64,000 bases of DNA from Sclerurus mexicanus (taxonomy: Eukaryota > Chordata > Aves > Passeriformes > Furnariidae): the NCBI GenBank assembly GCA_013396755.1, contig VWZF01002942.1:372638-436637 (forward strand). The letters are read 5' to 3'. The notes under the pieces are model-generated. The model did not search any database, was not told where the DNA came from, and saw nothing but the letters and a program-made list of their open reading frames with translations. Of the stretch, positions 50,453 to 62,210 are shown piece after piece. A program made the translations under genes and the position numbers. The stretch's first letter is position 1; every line of letters starts with the position of its first letter.

Positions 50453-50510
50453 CTGCATTCCTTCCTTTCCTTTTTCTACTCATTCTTTCTTTCTTTCTTC
50501 CTTTTTTATT
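50453..50510. repeat. Polypyrimidine tract with (TTTC)n
   Basis: A C/T-rich strand of about 58 bases interrupted by very few purines. The core TTCTTTCTTTCTTTCTTC at 50483-50500 is a short TTTC microsatellite flanked by TTCCTTTCC words. It is a simple repeat, possibly polymorphic. Confidence 0.85.
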
Positions 50511-52247
50511 TGAAATATCAGTAATTGTGGCTGATCTGGACATCCTGTTTATCAAAGCTGAAAAATGTAGCATTAGGTGTGTGTGGCACAGCTCAATGCT
50601 TGATGGTATCAGCAACTCTTAGCTAATGAGTACCTAAATGCTATAGCCATGGAAAATGATGCCCTAAATTACATCAAATGAAGCAGCATATACTGGAAAA
50701 TGACAAAGATTACTCAGCAATTTCATTGTAGCAAATCCACCTGTTACTAAAATAGAAAAAGCCTTTACTTGTCCCTTTCCAGCAAGGACACAAACTACAA
50801 GGATACAGAATGACCATCTAGTTCCTTAGATGAATTCATCCACTGTCTGTTTAGACAGAGAGTGGTATCATAAGTGCATTCAGGAGTTACTTATCAGAAA
50901 AACACTATAGAGGCTATACAGAATTTTAAGAAAAAACATCCCAAACCCTCAGAGTAAGCCCTCCTGAACACTTCCAATGTCATCCTGTTACTCAGCCAGT
51001 TACAGCAGCTGCAATTTCCCCATTCAGTGACCTATATGAGATCTCAAAGGGACTAAGGTACCAAAATGTTTTTTCAGATGGCTGTGTAGCTGAAGTGAGG
51101 AGCCGCTCTTACCCCAAAATATACCAAAGACCTGGACATGAACCCATCCCACACTTCCAGGCTGCCAGAATGGGAGTGAGCAGAGACTGCCAGAGCACTT
51201 GGGAGCTTCCACTGCCCAGGTAGGTGACATGCTGAGCAGGGACAGTGGCCCTTCTGTGTGGCCCAGGAATTTGCTCTTAAACGCGCCAGGAAGCATTTAA
51301 GGGCAGAAAGGAGGCAAATACACCTGTGGTTTTCCCTCTTGCAGGCATACTCACTGGATTACTGACTCACAAGTCCTCTGTCTCTGTAGGTGTGATGGGA
51401 AGTTTTCAGGTATGAGTCTGTGAACCTCAGTTGTGAGGTTTCTCCTGGGAGAGCCTGTGGTGAAAGAAGAGGAAATTCCGTGCACCTTCTCCAGGCTCTG
51501 ATGCCCTGTGCTGGCAGAGAGCTCCTTCCCCAAAGGTAACTTAAGAGTTATTGTGATATCATCTGCTGCAGCCAAGTATTAAATCATCTTTGAAAAATCC
51601 TTTGTTCTGCACCTGTTGTATGGTCACCAGAGTGGATTTCTCCTACTCATAGCAAATTTGGAAATAAACTCTCCAAAAATGTTAATTTCAATAGCTTATA
51701 GAAAGCATAAGGAAATGGGGAATTTGCCTCGTTTTTAATAATTTAAACTACTGTTCATCAACCCAATTTAACCATAAGGAAAAGTGAAGAAAGGGCAATC
51801 AATCAGAAGACTGAGTGTTGCTTCCAGCAACATTTGATGAGTTTACTAAAATAGACACAACTTTACATTTCTGTGTAACATACAGCTTAAAATATACAAA
51901 GCATATTGAATACTGACTTTCTGTGGAAAGACTACGTGTTGAGAATACATTCCAGAATTATGAGTGTGTACCTGAGTGTATATTGTGTATATATCTACCT
52001 ACAGTAAGGAGTTTTTCTGCAGAAAATGTTTTCCACTCTCCTCTGTTTGCAGTCAAAGAGCAGCAACATCCCAAAAGATTTGATTTTGAGTAAAATGTTT
52101 CTAGTAAAGCTATTCCTGAATGGCGTTATTGAGTGACCACGGTTGAAGAAAAGTATTTCTGATCTTCTCTGTGTGCTTTTTTTACAAGAAGTTGCTAACT
52201 GCTCTTATTTCCAACTTGGGTTAAGTGCTGAAATCTTTGGGCTGTGT

Positions 52248-52275
52248 GGGGGGAGTTGGCAACCACGCTCCCCCC
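52248..52275. other. Perfect 8-bp GC-rich inverted repeat
   Basis: GGGGGGAG at 52248-52255 is exactly complementary to CTCCCCCC at 52268-52275 around a 12-nt spacer. Within the spacer TGG and CCA can pair again. The resulting stem is very stable for its size. It sits in a GC-richer spot inside AT-rich DNA. No adjoining gene gives it an obvious role. Confidence 0.7.
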
Positions 52276-53968
52276 GTGAGTAAACAGCGCTGATGTTTGT
52301 TAAACGTGGCTTTGAGTTTGTCCTTGTGGCTGTACTTAAAGCCTGGAAGCCCAAGTCCAGCATTAAGGTGCCTCTGACACTCACAAAACACTTTGCCCTC
52401 AGACCTTCTTGCACACCCTTCAAGGGGCTTATGTTCTTCTGCAAGGTGTGCCTCAGGTTACCTATCCTAATGACGCTGCTTCAGTCCTCCATTCAACAGG
52501 GCCCAAGCCAGGAGACAAGCTCCAGCTATGGTTAAAGCCCTACAAAACAGGCAGAGGCAGCAGTGGTGCCAAGGGTGCCCTCCTTTACACAGTTAATATG
52601 AATGCTACAGAGTTAATATGTAATTCACAGAACGCAAAAGACAAAACAAACAAGTTTTTACTAAGCCTACTAGCACATAGCAATAGCAAATGGAAAACAG
52701 TATTAACTGCCTGAAATACTGGGTACATGATAGACAGACAACTGTAACCCGGGGCAAGTTCATTAGTGAACCAAAATATAACAGTTAGGAGTAAATCCAG
52801 GAAACATCTTCCCCTTAAGAATAACGAAAGAACAAATCCAGAATGCAAGTGAGAAGCTATTGGGAGAGCGGGAAACAAGGATCTGCAGCCTAAATGAAGA
52901 GGTTAAGCCATTTCTCTGTACACAGATTTTAACATATCTGATAGAACCGGGGCCTCTGTTTTGTAACTAGATTAGCTGATGTGAATCTGGCTGCGTCTGT
53001 GTGGTATCACTGTAATAAGTGGGATCCAAGTGGATGACTAATCGTGGCAGTGGATTTGGTTTCCAGACTGGGCTGTGAGGTGGTCAGTCAGCCAAATAGC
53101 TGTATAAGTATATGCCCATGAGCAATCGTAGTCTGTACACTACATTGTAAGAGCAGAGGTACTACTTGTGAAATCTCCCTAATCTTTAGCAAAACTGAAG
53201 AAAAAGTAAATATTAGAGCTCCCAAAATTAATATGAGGAGTGAAACATGCTTTTCCTGCATTATTGTACAAACTGGGGTATGCTGAGTAATTATATGTCC
53301 TATAGGGAATCAAAGGCTGGAAGAAAATAAAATCTGTTTCAGAGAAAAATTAAATATAGAGTATAGAATTTAACTTTTCCATGGAAATTAAGAAAAGTGG
53401 AAAAGAAGAAAACATGAATAGTTTCAGCCTTACAAATGCTCATCTACTTTGCATTCAGAGTCTTTCAGTAAGATGCCTCAATTAAAAACTCCTTCAGAAC
53501 AAAACTGACACTATTTTGCTCATTACACAGTTGGTGATGTCAGCTATATAACTTCATTTGTCATAGCGTCTTATTACCCACTTGAAATTTTGAGTGATGG
53601 AAACAATTAAAATCAGAAGAGAAAAAAAGAAACTCCTCATGTTTCAACCAAGTAATCAGAAATCCACCTGATAAGCAGATGTTGCTCAGTGTAATGCAAC
53701 TATGTAAATTATTTTATTTACAACCTGAGGCTTTCCTAAGAGCTTTCCATATTTGTGTTAGCTTTGCTAGATGAAAATACCAAAATAAAAGGATTTATTT
53801 TTTCTGACCTCACATGTTGAGCTGACAACTACAATATTTTAGGAAAGTCAGGGCTGTCATTAATGTCATCTAAACAAAAAGCAGGAGGACGGCATTATTT
53901 TGTTCCTGTGACATGTTTCTAAATGTACCTTGCGGATTCATATAACCATAGGATGGTATGTCTGCTGA

Positions 53969-53985
53969 TGACTCATGCTGACTCA
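53969..53985. promoter_or_regulatory. Two AP-1 sites spaced one helical turn
   Basis: Two exact TGACTCA heptamers lie at 53969-53975 and 53979-53985, start to start 10 bp. Each is preceded by TGCTGA or ATGC words, so the second also reads TGCTGACTCA, a Maf-recognition-type half site. TGACTCA is the established binding motif of FOS/JUN and related bZIP factors. Whether the pair is used in cells is inference. There is no promoter or gene nearby to assign it to. Confidence 0.4.
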
Positions 53986-54462
53986 CCCACTGAGACAGAA
54001 TTTACTGAGCCTTCTATGCCCACACACAGTGATATGATTCCCAGTCTGAGTGAATTCTTTAAAATTTAATTTAGTAGGCTTTAACTACAGAAACAGATAC
54101 ACTTCTTCAATGGTTGCCTTAATTTGTTCTTATGTCTTACTGAATATGTGTTCAGATTATGTTTTGCAGAATCCTTGGAAATCAATTTTGAAAATAAGGT
54201 GGGTAAGCGCAGCTGTACTTTCCAAATATGAAGGTCTGTCTGAAAACACTGCAGGTATATGGAAGCAGTGATAATCTACTGATGCCATGGACCTAAAGGC
54301 CTAATACATAATCACTGCCTCTCTGCTATGGCTTTAGCAGCAGTGCTTGTGGGCCTCAACTAGGATAAATCCCTAGGCTTAGGCAATGAATAATTAATAA
54401 AAAGAAAAATTGACCTGGTTTGGTTTTGTTTTGTGGGGGTTTTTTAAGACTGAAAATCATAT

Positions 54463-54520
54463 ATTACCCCACTGGAATCAATGGAATTTAAATGGTATAA
54501 AACTTAGGTGTGAAAGCAAT
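54463..54520. repeat. Possible degenerate sauropsid interspersed repeat
   Basis: The wording 'accccactggaatcaatggaatttaaatggtataaaactt' resembles a phrase seen many times in reptile and bird DNA ('ctccactgaagtcaatggagttacactggtgtaaaactgg'). The family name and full consensus could not be recalled, so neither limits nor orientation are firm. A weaker trace of the same wording lies near 13310-13345. Confidence 0.28.
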
Positions 54521-57500
54521 TCTTTAAATGATACTACAAATAACTTCAGTGATGCTGCATTTTCTGAAGTAAATAGGAATTATAGGGCAGACTTCAATGA
54601 GAACATGATCAGTCCAATTATTCGTCTCTCTCCAAGTTCTAGTCAAAATCTTATATGATGTAGCAGCCTGAAAAGTAATTTCTGTTGTTACATTACAAGC
54701 TGCAGTGACTGAAGAGATGAATACCAGTGAGATTCTCTCTTGGAACTGAATAAAAGCTACTCTTCAATCTTGTACTCTTTGATACAGACTCATGTATTTG
54801 TTAAATCAGGATTTATGATAGTCTCATCCTCACTCCAGGATTCTTTACCCTCCACACAGACTAAGGGAGAGAAAAAAATACTTTGTTTGGACTACTTCTG
54901 CATGATTTGCTTTTTAAACTCTTCTGGCAAATGACTAATGAATGTCCAAGCAACAGAAAATGAGATGTGTGTATCTTCCACCAAAATAAAAATGATCAAA
55001 TGCTTCAGTAAATTGTTCGAGGTCTCTAGACTTTTCTCCACCTTTCCAATATTCTGAAAGAACAGTTGATGCTCCCAAGCTACACAGCCTTCCCTCTTTC
55101 TCCAGGATTTTACGTCGTTTCTCAAAAGTATGTCAGCTTTATCAGTGTTTTGAGGCTTTGTGTTTTGCTTCTCTTGCTCCTGCAGTCAGTCAGGCATGAT
55201 TCCTAATCTGCAAGAATTTGTCTATGGTTCTGTCTTCTGATCTCTGGGATTCACTAAATTGTGCTGTCCTCTAAATCTGAAAGTGCTGGATGAGTGGACA
55301 CTTCATCCCCTGTGGTTTCTGCTTCCCTGACTTCCTTGCACTTTCACTATACAGTCCTTTGTTTTGCTTTTGGAAAACAAAAGTCCCAGGCTATAAGTCT
55401 TTAGTCACATCTTTCTGCCCACATCATTGTTCACGCAGAGCTTTATTGCAATCCTATCACTAGAATTCAGAAGTTGTTGGGTTTGTTGATTGAGTTAAAT
55501 TTGCTTGAAAATAGAATATAACTTCTTTTTGTTACTTCAAGGCTCACTGGTCATTAAGATTCTGTATGTAATGGAGCATGATACATGGAGAACCACACAG
55601 CTGTGTGACAAGGTTTGAATAGAAGTTTGAATAGGTGTTTCTACCCAATATGTTCTGCCAATTAACGTTCCTCCTCTTGCTGTTGCACTGCTAGTCACAG
55701 TCTACATTTCATCTGAGACCATCCATGATTTCTATCAAACAAGCACGTGCAAAGGAGTCTGCTGTGCCGAACTCCCATGGGATGGACGCTCTGTAGTGAG
55801 ATGCCCACTTTTGACATGGCATACCTTTCTCTAAAGACAGACGAGAACCATATAGTGCACTCCATCCTTCGCTGCAGGACATGGCAATTTCCTGGAAGTG
55901 CCATGATTACTGATTATATACAACAGATTGCTTGCAGCAAGTTTCCCATGCTGAGGGGATAAGTACTCAAGTAATACAGCAGCTGAGAGTAGATTAGTAT
56001 TGCCAAGAAATTCAGACAGCTCACTGCTGGTCTTCTTTCCAAGCAATGCTACAGACCTGGGAAGAGAAAAGAGTGATTACTGGATTAATTGTTCTGACAG
56101 TAACTCATTTCTAAAAGCCCTCTTTCTCAAGGGACTCAGGTCCTTTCTATGTTTTATTTCTGGGTAGGGAAAGGGCCTCTGGAAAAAGTGGTGGTAAAAA
56201 ATAGGCTACTGCCACTACCAGAGCAAGTCATCTTGCCTACAGCCTATTCCAGAGTGCCACAGACTGAATAAATAAATCTAGAGGTCATAGCCACTGGAGA
56301 CTGAATGTCCAAGCTCCATTTGATGTCTGTGCAAATACTGTGTCTTCCTTTCTTTTACTTCTGATTTGCAAAAAATATAATGACGATGTAAAAGTGATAT
56401 GCTAGTAATTGAAAAAAGCAACATTTTTTTCAAGGAGTGAAAATTCCCAAGCCCCATCTAGCAACACAAATAAGCAGTTTATGGTGTATAAGGTCATACT
56501 GGCCTATATCAGATAAACATACATGACTGCAAAGCCTATATCCAACGGTCCTTCTCTAGCTGAATGAACTCTCACTGAAGTTTCCTGCCTTTCTGTAGCT
56601 TATACACTGCTGGCATCCAATTTTAAGTACCATACCATGATATGGCACTGCTAGCAGTGTGTTTGGGTGTTTCCACTGTATACTTACTTCTGTGCTTATT
56701 ACAGTTCAGCTGTGGAGCCTTTCTTAATTATTTTTGTTTCAAACACTTTATGAAAAAGCTGAGCTTATCACCATTTAAGAGCTTTGCACAGTAGTGCTCT
56801 CCAGTTTTATGTTGTTATTCTTTCCTTTCCAGCTTTCAGAACGTTGCTGTTCTTACAGCCTTTTGAAATGGAATGTAGTATTTGCATTTCTTGAATCTTT
56901 TTATAGATGTAAGATACTTGGCTTATCCTGGCAGTCGTACACCCTGTGGCACTTTCCCTTGACTGTCTTGGAGTTCCACCTGTTTTTCTGCCTCGCCCTT
57001 CCTTCTCTGCGATTTGTTGCATCCGCGGTAGAGCTGGAGCACTGTGTAACCTCCAAAAGATTTAATCTCAGGTGAGCACCTGCAATTGTGCAATCTCACG
57101 TGTTCAATAAATGCCCCACTGGAAAGACTTCTCCCATAATGTAAGGTGGACTCCTGCTATTTGTTAGGAAACACCTTGGTTTTTCAAATTCCTCCCAGGT
57201 TGTGGGGATCCTAAAGGTAAGTGTGCCAACTTATTTATTTGGACATGATGCTTCTTCAGAAATAACATGCCTTGTGCTTCCCACTGTTACTTGAAATCAC
57301 TGTTAATACAAGGCAAAGTTAAATAAGGAAAAAAAAAGAGATTATACTAGTAAAGCAAGGGGGAAGTTTCTGATTACAAAATGGAAACAAAGTTAAACAC
57401 ACAAACAAAACCCATAGAAACAAGAAAATCCGATTTCAATAAGTGTCTTTTTCTGGGAGTCAAGAAGCCAGTGCAACAGCACTTCAGGATGTACTTCTTG

Positions 57501-60500
57501 TTTTGGTTTTTGCCTGCCTTCACTCAAAGTATGAGGGACTTCCCTACTGTGGAGGAGGGTAAACCTCAGAACATTTCTTTGGACCATCTTCCTTCCCTTG
57601 CTTCCTTCAATTTAGAGATAATTCTAATGTATTGTATGGTAGTTTTGACCAACAAGAGCCGTTTAGATGAATGCAAATTAAATCTGCTTATACTTGTCTC
57701 ACATGGAGTCATCTCTGATACAGAGTGATCCTTTGACACCCTGATTTCCAAACTTTGATTTACTTTCCTACTTAGAAAGTCAGTTGAATTATAACTTGAC
57801 CTGGGTCTCCATTTCCCAACCAGTATAACTTCCTTTATGAATCTTTTTTTCATGCCTTTTTAAGATCTCATAAATTACATATATGATACATACATGCATA
57901 ATAAAACTATCAGTTGTACATCAGACACTAACTTTGCAGCTTGTGAATAATGGATTACTTTATTCATAGGGTTCAGACATGAGATGCCACTAGTAATGAT
58001 GATCAGTTTAGGATTTGGAGCATTTTCTCAAATAATCTTACTTCCTCACTTTATCCTATCAGAGGCTTTACAACTATAACAGTAACTTCCAACTCTAATT
58101 CCCTTAGCCATAATTAATTATAGATATGCCAGCAGTTTCAGAGTTATTTATTCCAGAGTTTCTTGATCATGAGCAGGCTAATCAGAGGTCTTCTGGGGGC
58201 CCTTTCACTTTCAGAATTACTGCTCTTAAAACGTCAAGTCCTATCATTTGTTGGTTTTGTTTCATTTTTGTACTGCACAGTATAAAATTCATGAAACTGC
58301 TCATTTCTTCAAAGTGGAACACGCTTAAAATCCAATGTCACCCTGTCACAAGCTTTAGAATATCTTCAAAATTAGAAAATATTTTCTAAAAATTTGAAAT
58401 ACACTTATTTAGTTGGATTACAGGTAGCCTGTTAAAAAGGCATGCTTTACACATTTTACTGACTTAGTAGTTCTCCTGTTGGCAAAAGGAATCTTTTCAA
58501 TGTGCTTATTTTAACTTATTTATCGGTGGGGTGTGGGAACAGAGTTCATAACATTCACTGTGCAGAGAGACAACATGACTATTCTTATTTTATATCATCT
58601 CTCTAATAACTGTAACTACTAATTTATATTTGTTTTTCAAAAACACCACAAGATTTTAATTTTCCTTTGAGGGGAATCAATCCTCTCCTCCTTACCTGGC
58701 TTGTATTCCTACCAAGACTAGTGGCACCCTGGCTTGAGCAGAGCTGAACCCAAAGGCTGTGATCACGGTACTAGTTTTCCTTTGCTGTTACAGGAGAGAG
58801 TCAGAGAGCTCGGTACCTCGAAGGAAGTACACAGCATACTTAATGTTGTCACTATTATTATGGTTGGCATATTTTGATCATGTCATTTTCTCTTTGATAC
58901 TGATGTACAGTAAAATGTGAGCATTATCTTTAAGCTGCAATCTGATCTTACTGAGCCTTAAGTGCAGCGAAGGGCAGTGGATTTTCTCAGCAGCAACACG
59001 AACAGCAGGAGATCTGGAAATTGTAGTGGCAACAGCAGCTTCTGTTGTGACAGTTCTTTCGTAGGTCACCATGGTGAGAATGTATCTGATTGTTGAGTTT
59101 TTTTCCCCTGTCCGGACACTAATATAATTTCTAGAATCCAGAAGAACAGCTTATATAAATTAATACCCTTGTCATGAATAGTCTTCATGTAGATATGCTA
59201 GTAACAAATACAGACATTTTCTTTTTTAGGAGGGATTTCATAACTAGACAAAGGATTTAACAATACCTGCAGAAACTTAAAACTGTTGTTTTGTCTGCTA
59301 GTATAAACTTGGGAAAAAAACCCCCACAGTTAACTGAAAAAATTGCTAATAAACAACAACATGGAATATGGCCTACATTCTGCTTTGCTTTTCTTTTACA
59401 TGCTGATAAGGTTTAATAATAAAACTGTTACTTTTTGAACTGTGGATACTGCAAGACAACGCAGGGAACGAATCTGGGTTTCACATGCAGGAGGCTGAGC
59501 TCTTTGCTCAGAGCTCAAAATTGAAATGGCTGTAACGTGGCAAAGTGTCTGACATGGACAACTTTGATGGTCAGGGATAGCACCTGTCAAATGACCCTAC
59601 AAAAATGCAGGAAAGGAATAATTGTTCAGTTTGGTTTTGGTTTTGTTTTTTTGTGAGGGGCTCTATTTGGTATCAGTGTTATCCCTCCTGTCAATAATGC
59701 TTATTATCTTTACCTCCCAGCAAGCTGGTGTGCAGCATATTGATCTTACCAGATGGGCTGGCTACTGCTGACTGTCTTTAACTGAGTCACCACCAAGTGT
59801 TTCCATTAGCAAGTTCCCAACCAGTCACGTCTGCAGCTCTGGCCTTCTGGGCCACTTCTGGAGTTGTGCACTAGTGGGATGGATACCAGACAGCACTGCT
59901 TAGATGTTACAAGATCTTCGAGAAACAGAGGCCCTTTCCTTGCTGTGAGCTTACTTTTCTTACTTTGACTGATTTCTTCCTACCTTTCCTTTCTACATAA
60001 ACTAGTATTCATTGGTTTGCATGCATGTATAAATTACTCAACAGCCTCTGCTGCAGTTCAGCTCTTTAGAAAAAGGTTCAGTGACCTACTGGATATGCAT
60101 GAAGTTTCTGTCAGAAGACATTTTCCCACCTCAGTCTTGAAAAAAATGTCTTCTCAAGACCTGCTTTGCTCATTGTTAATGTTTAAAATGTGTGTTAGGG
60201 CAACCCTTCACACTGTGCACAGTGTGGTTGCTGGTGTTTTTCCCCTCAGAAGAATGATGAGTCACATCTATTCCAGTTTAACAGCTCCTCTGATCTTAAC
60301 AGAGTGCCCTCACCAGAAACATCCTTGAATAATGGAGACCACTCACACAGATCAGATGACTTCTGCCTGATTTCTTGCCCCATTCTAGGTAAATTCACTT
60401 ATCCATGGGTAGATGAGAACAGTGTGTGCTACAAACCCCCGCTCTCACTTGGGTTTCCAAGCTGTTGCTCTTCCTCAGCAATAGGGAGAAAGAGAGATGA

Positions 60501-60512
60501 TGGCGAATGGAA

Positions 60513-60582
60513 ATGTGGGAAGGTATTTTTAAAGTGCCATTGATTTTATGTGGGAAGGTATTTTTAAAGTGTCACTGATTTC
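60513..60582. repeat. Tandem duplication, 35-bp unit, two copies
   Basis: A 35-base unit beginning ATGTGGGAAGGTATTTTTAA at 60513-60547 is repeated immediately at 60548-60582. There are three substitutions, all in the last half (GCCAT to GTCAC, final T to C). This is a recent local duplication. Confidence 0.93.
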
Positions 60583-61767
60583 ATGAAGCAACCTTTGTCA
60601 CTATCTCAGATAATTATTTCTCAAAGTTACAGTAAGGAAGGGTAAAATAGTGAATTAACAGTAATGATAATTCCAAGTGAATTATGGAAATATCACAAAG
60701 GTTAAGTAGGAAGCTGTTAACTTGTCATTAGATTACTATTATAGACATGCTTAGGAAAGAAGTGTAAGTGGGCAGCAAAAGGTAGCAATGGAATTGCATT
60801 GACAGTAATAGATCTCAGTTATATAGCTGTATATTTCAATGATAATCTCTTCAGATGTTCTTTTTCACTCTCATGCTTACTTTTAAATTTTCAATAGAAT
60901 GGTCTCTGCTATATAACATTATGTCTATAGAGCATTTGAAAGATGTTTGAAAATTGAGAGGATATTGTTACCAAAAGTCATCTATTTTACGGAATGTAAA
61001 AGCAGACTTGTTAGGCAAACTTGATTGACTTCCTCACTAACATAAGCTTAAAAGATGGTAAGAACATAATAAGTATTTTACAGTCAATATGCTTGAGCTT
61101 TTGAACTGTCTTAAAATATTTGAAACTCTCTTAAATGCCTCAGTCAAACGGTAGAAAAGATAATCTAAAGTCCAGATAGTGAAGAACAAACCAGGGCAGT
61201 AATAATGATGAAGACACATTACGGATGGTGGATGAGAGTAGTCTGAATAAAAAGTATTCTAACACAAGAGTAAAATGTTTAGCAAGATTTTAGACTGGAA
61301 GAGGAGACATCTCAGCAAGAAGTTAACAAAACTAGCACTTCTGATCTGTCTCCCATGCTTCGTACAATACTGCAGTGAATTCTGAGCTTCTCATGGCAGA
61401 GAGGAAAAGTGTGAGCACATGCTGATAGGTTAAGGGGTTACCAAGGTGAGTTACTGCGTATGAGCTCAGATGCTATGGCAGTGTATAGTAGCTTAAACAA
61501 ACACGTTTCACTTCAGCAGCTGGATGAGCTGGGAGCAGGCACACAGGCAGTTATTACAGCTTGTCTGTAGAATAGTAACTTATTAAGCTATGCTAAGTCA
61601 TGGCTTAATTATAAACTGGCTTGACAGCTTGTGGCTGTCTGTCCTTACCCAATTTAACAACATGAACAAAGCTCAAATGCAGGCAACAGAAATAATCATG
61701 GCACATCAACCCCTCCAGTTTGTTACATCTCAAAGCCAGCTCATGGCTGCCTGTGTGCAGCTCCGAA

Positions 61768-61813
61768 TAAGTGCTTCCACACTGCCAATTAAGTGCCTGT
61801 GTGAAGGCACTTA
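61768..61813 (+). other. Hairpin with a miR-302-like seed on its 5' arm
   Basis: AAGTGCTTCCACAC at 61769-61782 pairs with GTGTGAAGGCACTT at 61799-61812 (one T·G wobble, one C·A mismatch), plus T61768-A61813, around a 16-nt loop. The 5' arm starts TAAGTGCTTCCA. As I recall it, this equals the first 12 bases of the mature miR-302 family; there, however, the mature strand lies on the 3' arm. The rest of the arm differs, and the clustered miR-302/367 neighbours were not found nearby. The stem is short for a microRNA precursor. A chance match is quite possible. Confidence 0.25.
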
Positions 61814-62175
61814 ACCTGTTGCCCAGCCACGCTTAAGATTCAATTTGTCATTCTAGTGCTGAAGCTGAATGGCATTTCATATCATGCTGTGATAAACTAG
61901 AATATTCTGTCCTTCTTTGTCATCTTTTTTGAAGGGAAGAGCTCCCAACAGCTAGAGGAAATTTCTGATACTAATCCCCAAATGTCTTGCTTTTATACTC
62001 TTGAAGTTAACTGCCTTTCTATTTCTCCATCAGTTTAAATGTGTATGGTTTCCTAGTTTTCCTTACTGTTGGTACTCCTGAGCACTGGGTCATTTACAAA
62101 TTTATTATCCATCACTTTCTTGTGTCAGTGTCATTAAGGAAAATATCTAACAGGTTTAAGCCCAAAACTTATCTT

Positions 62176-62210
62176 GGGTGGGGGAGGAGGAGGAAGGGGG
62201 AGTGTGGGGG
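62176..62210 (+). other. G-rich tract, possible G-quadruplex
   Basis: The plus strand carries GGG, GGGGG, GGGGG and GGGGG runs within 35 bases, separated by T, an 11-base AGG-rich spacer and AGTGT. Shorter GG steps in the spacer could shorten the loops. Four G runs of at least three are the minimum for an intramolecular G-quadruplex, but the middle spacer exceeds the usual 7-nt loop limit. The tract is isolated in AT-rich, pyrimidine-rich DNA. Confidence 0.6.

Larger units (their letters stand above)
44637..52247. other. Gene-free non-coding DNA, about 7.6 kb
   Basis: No gene or confident transposon was seen. It contains a 15-bp-spaced direct repeat at 49017-49043, a T run at 49529-49542, a polypyrimidine tract at about 50453-50510 and a weak candidate regulatory block at about 46800-47080. 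The zone 45690-46640 has several overlapping open frames of 97-115 codons on both strands with no recognised motif. The zone 51030-51560 is GC-richer, with minus-strand frames of 74-90 codons, also unrecognised. Confidence 0.55.

Noticed and set aside
52409..52714. 101-codon plus-strand frame near a GC-rich spot
   Set aside because: The translation has no recognisable motif and the frame runs into AT-rich low-complexity codons. No exon boundaries fit.
61768..61813. Annotation as a genuine miR-302 family gene
   Set aside because: The seed match is on the wrong arm, only 12 bases agree, the stem is short, and the clustered miR-302/367 partners are absent. It is kept only as a hairpin of interest.
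62176..62210. Telomeric or subtelomeric origin for the G-rich tract
   Set aside because: There is no TTAGGG unit. The tract is irregular and unique.
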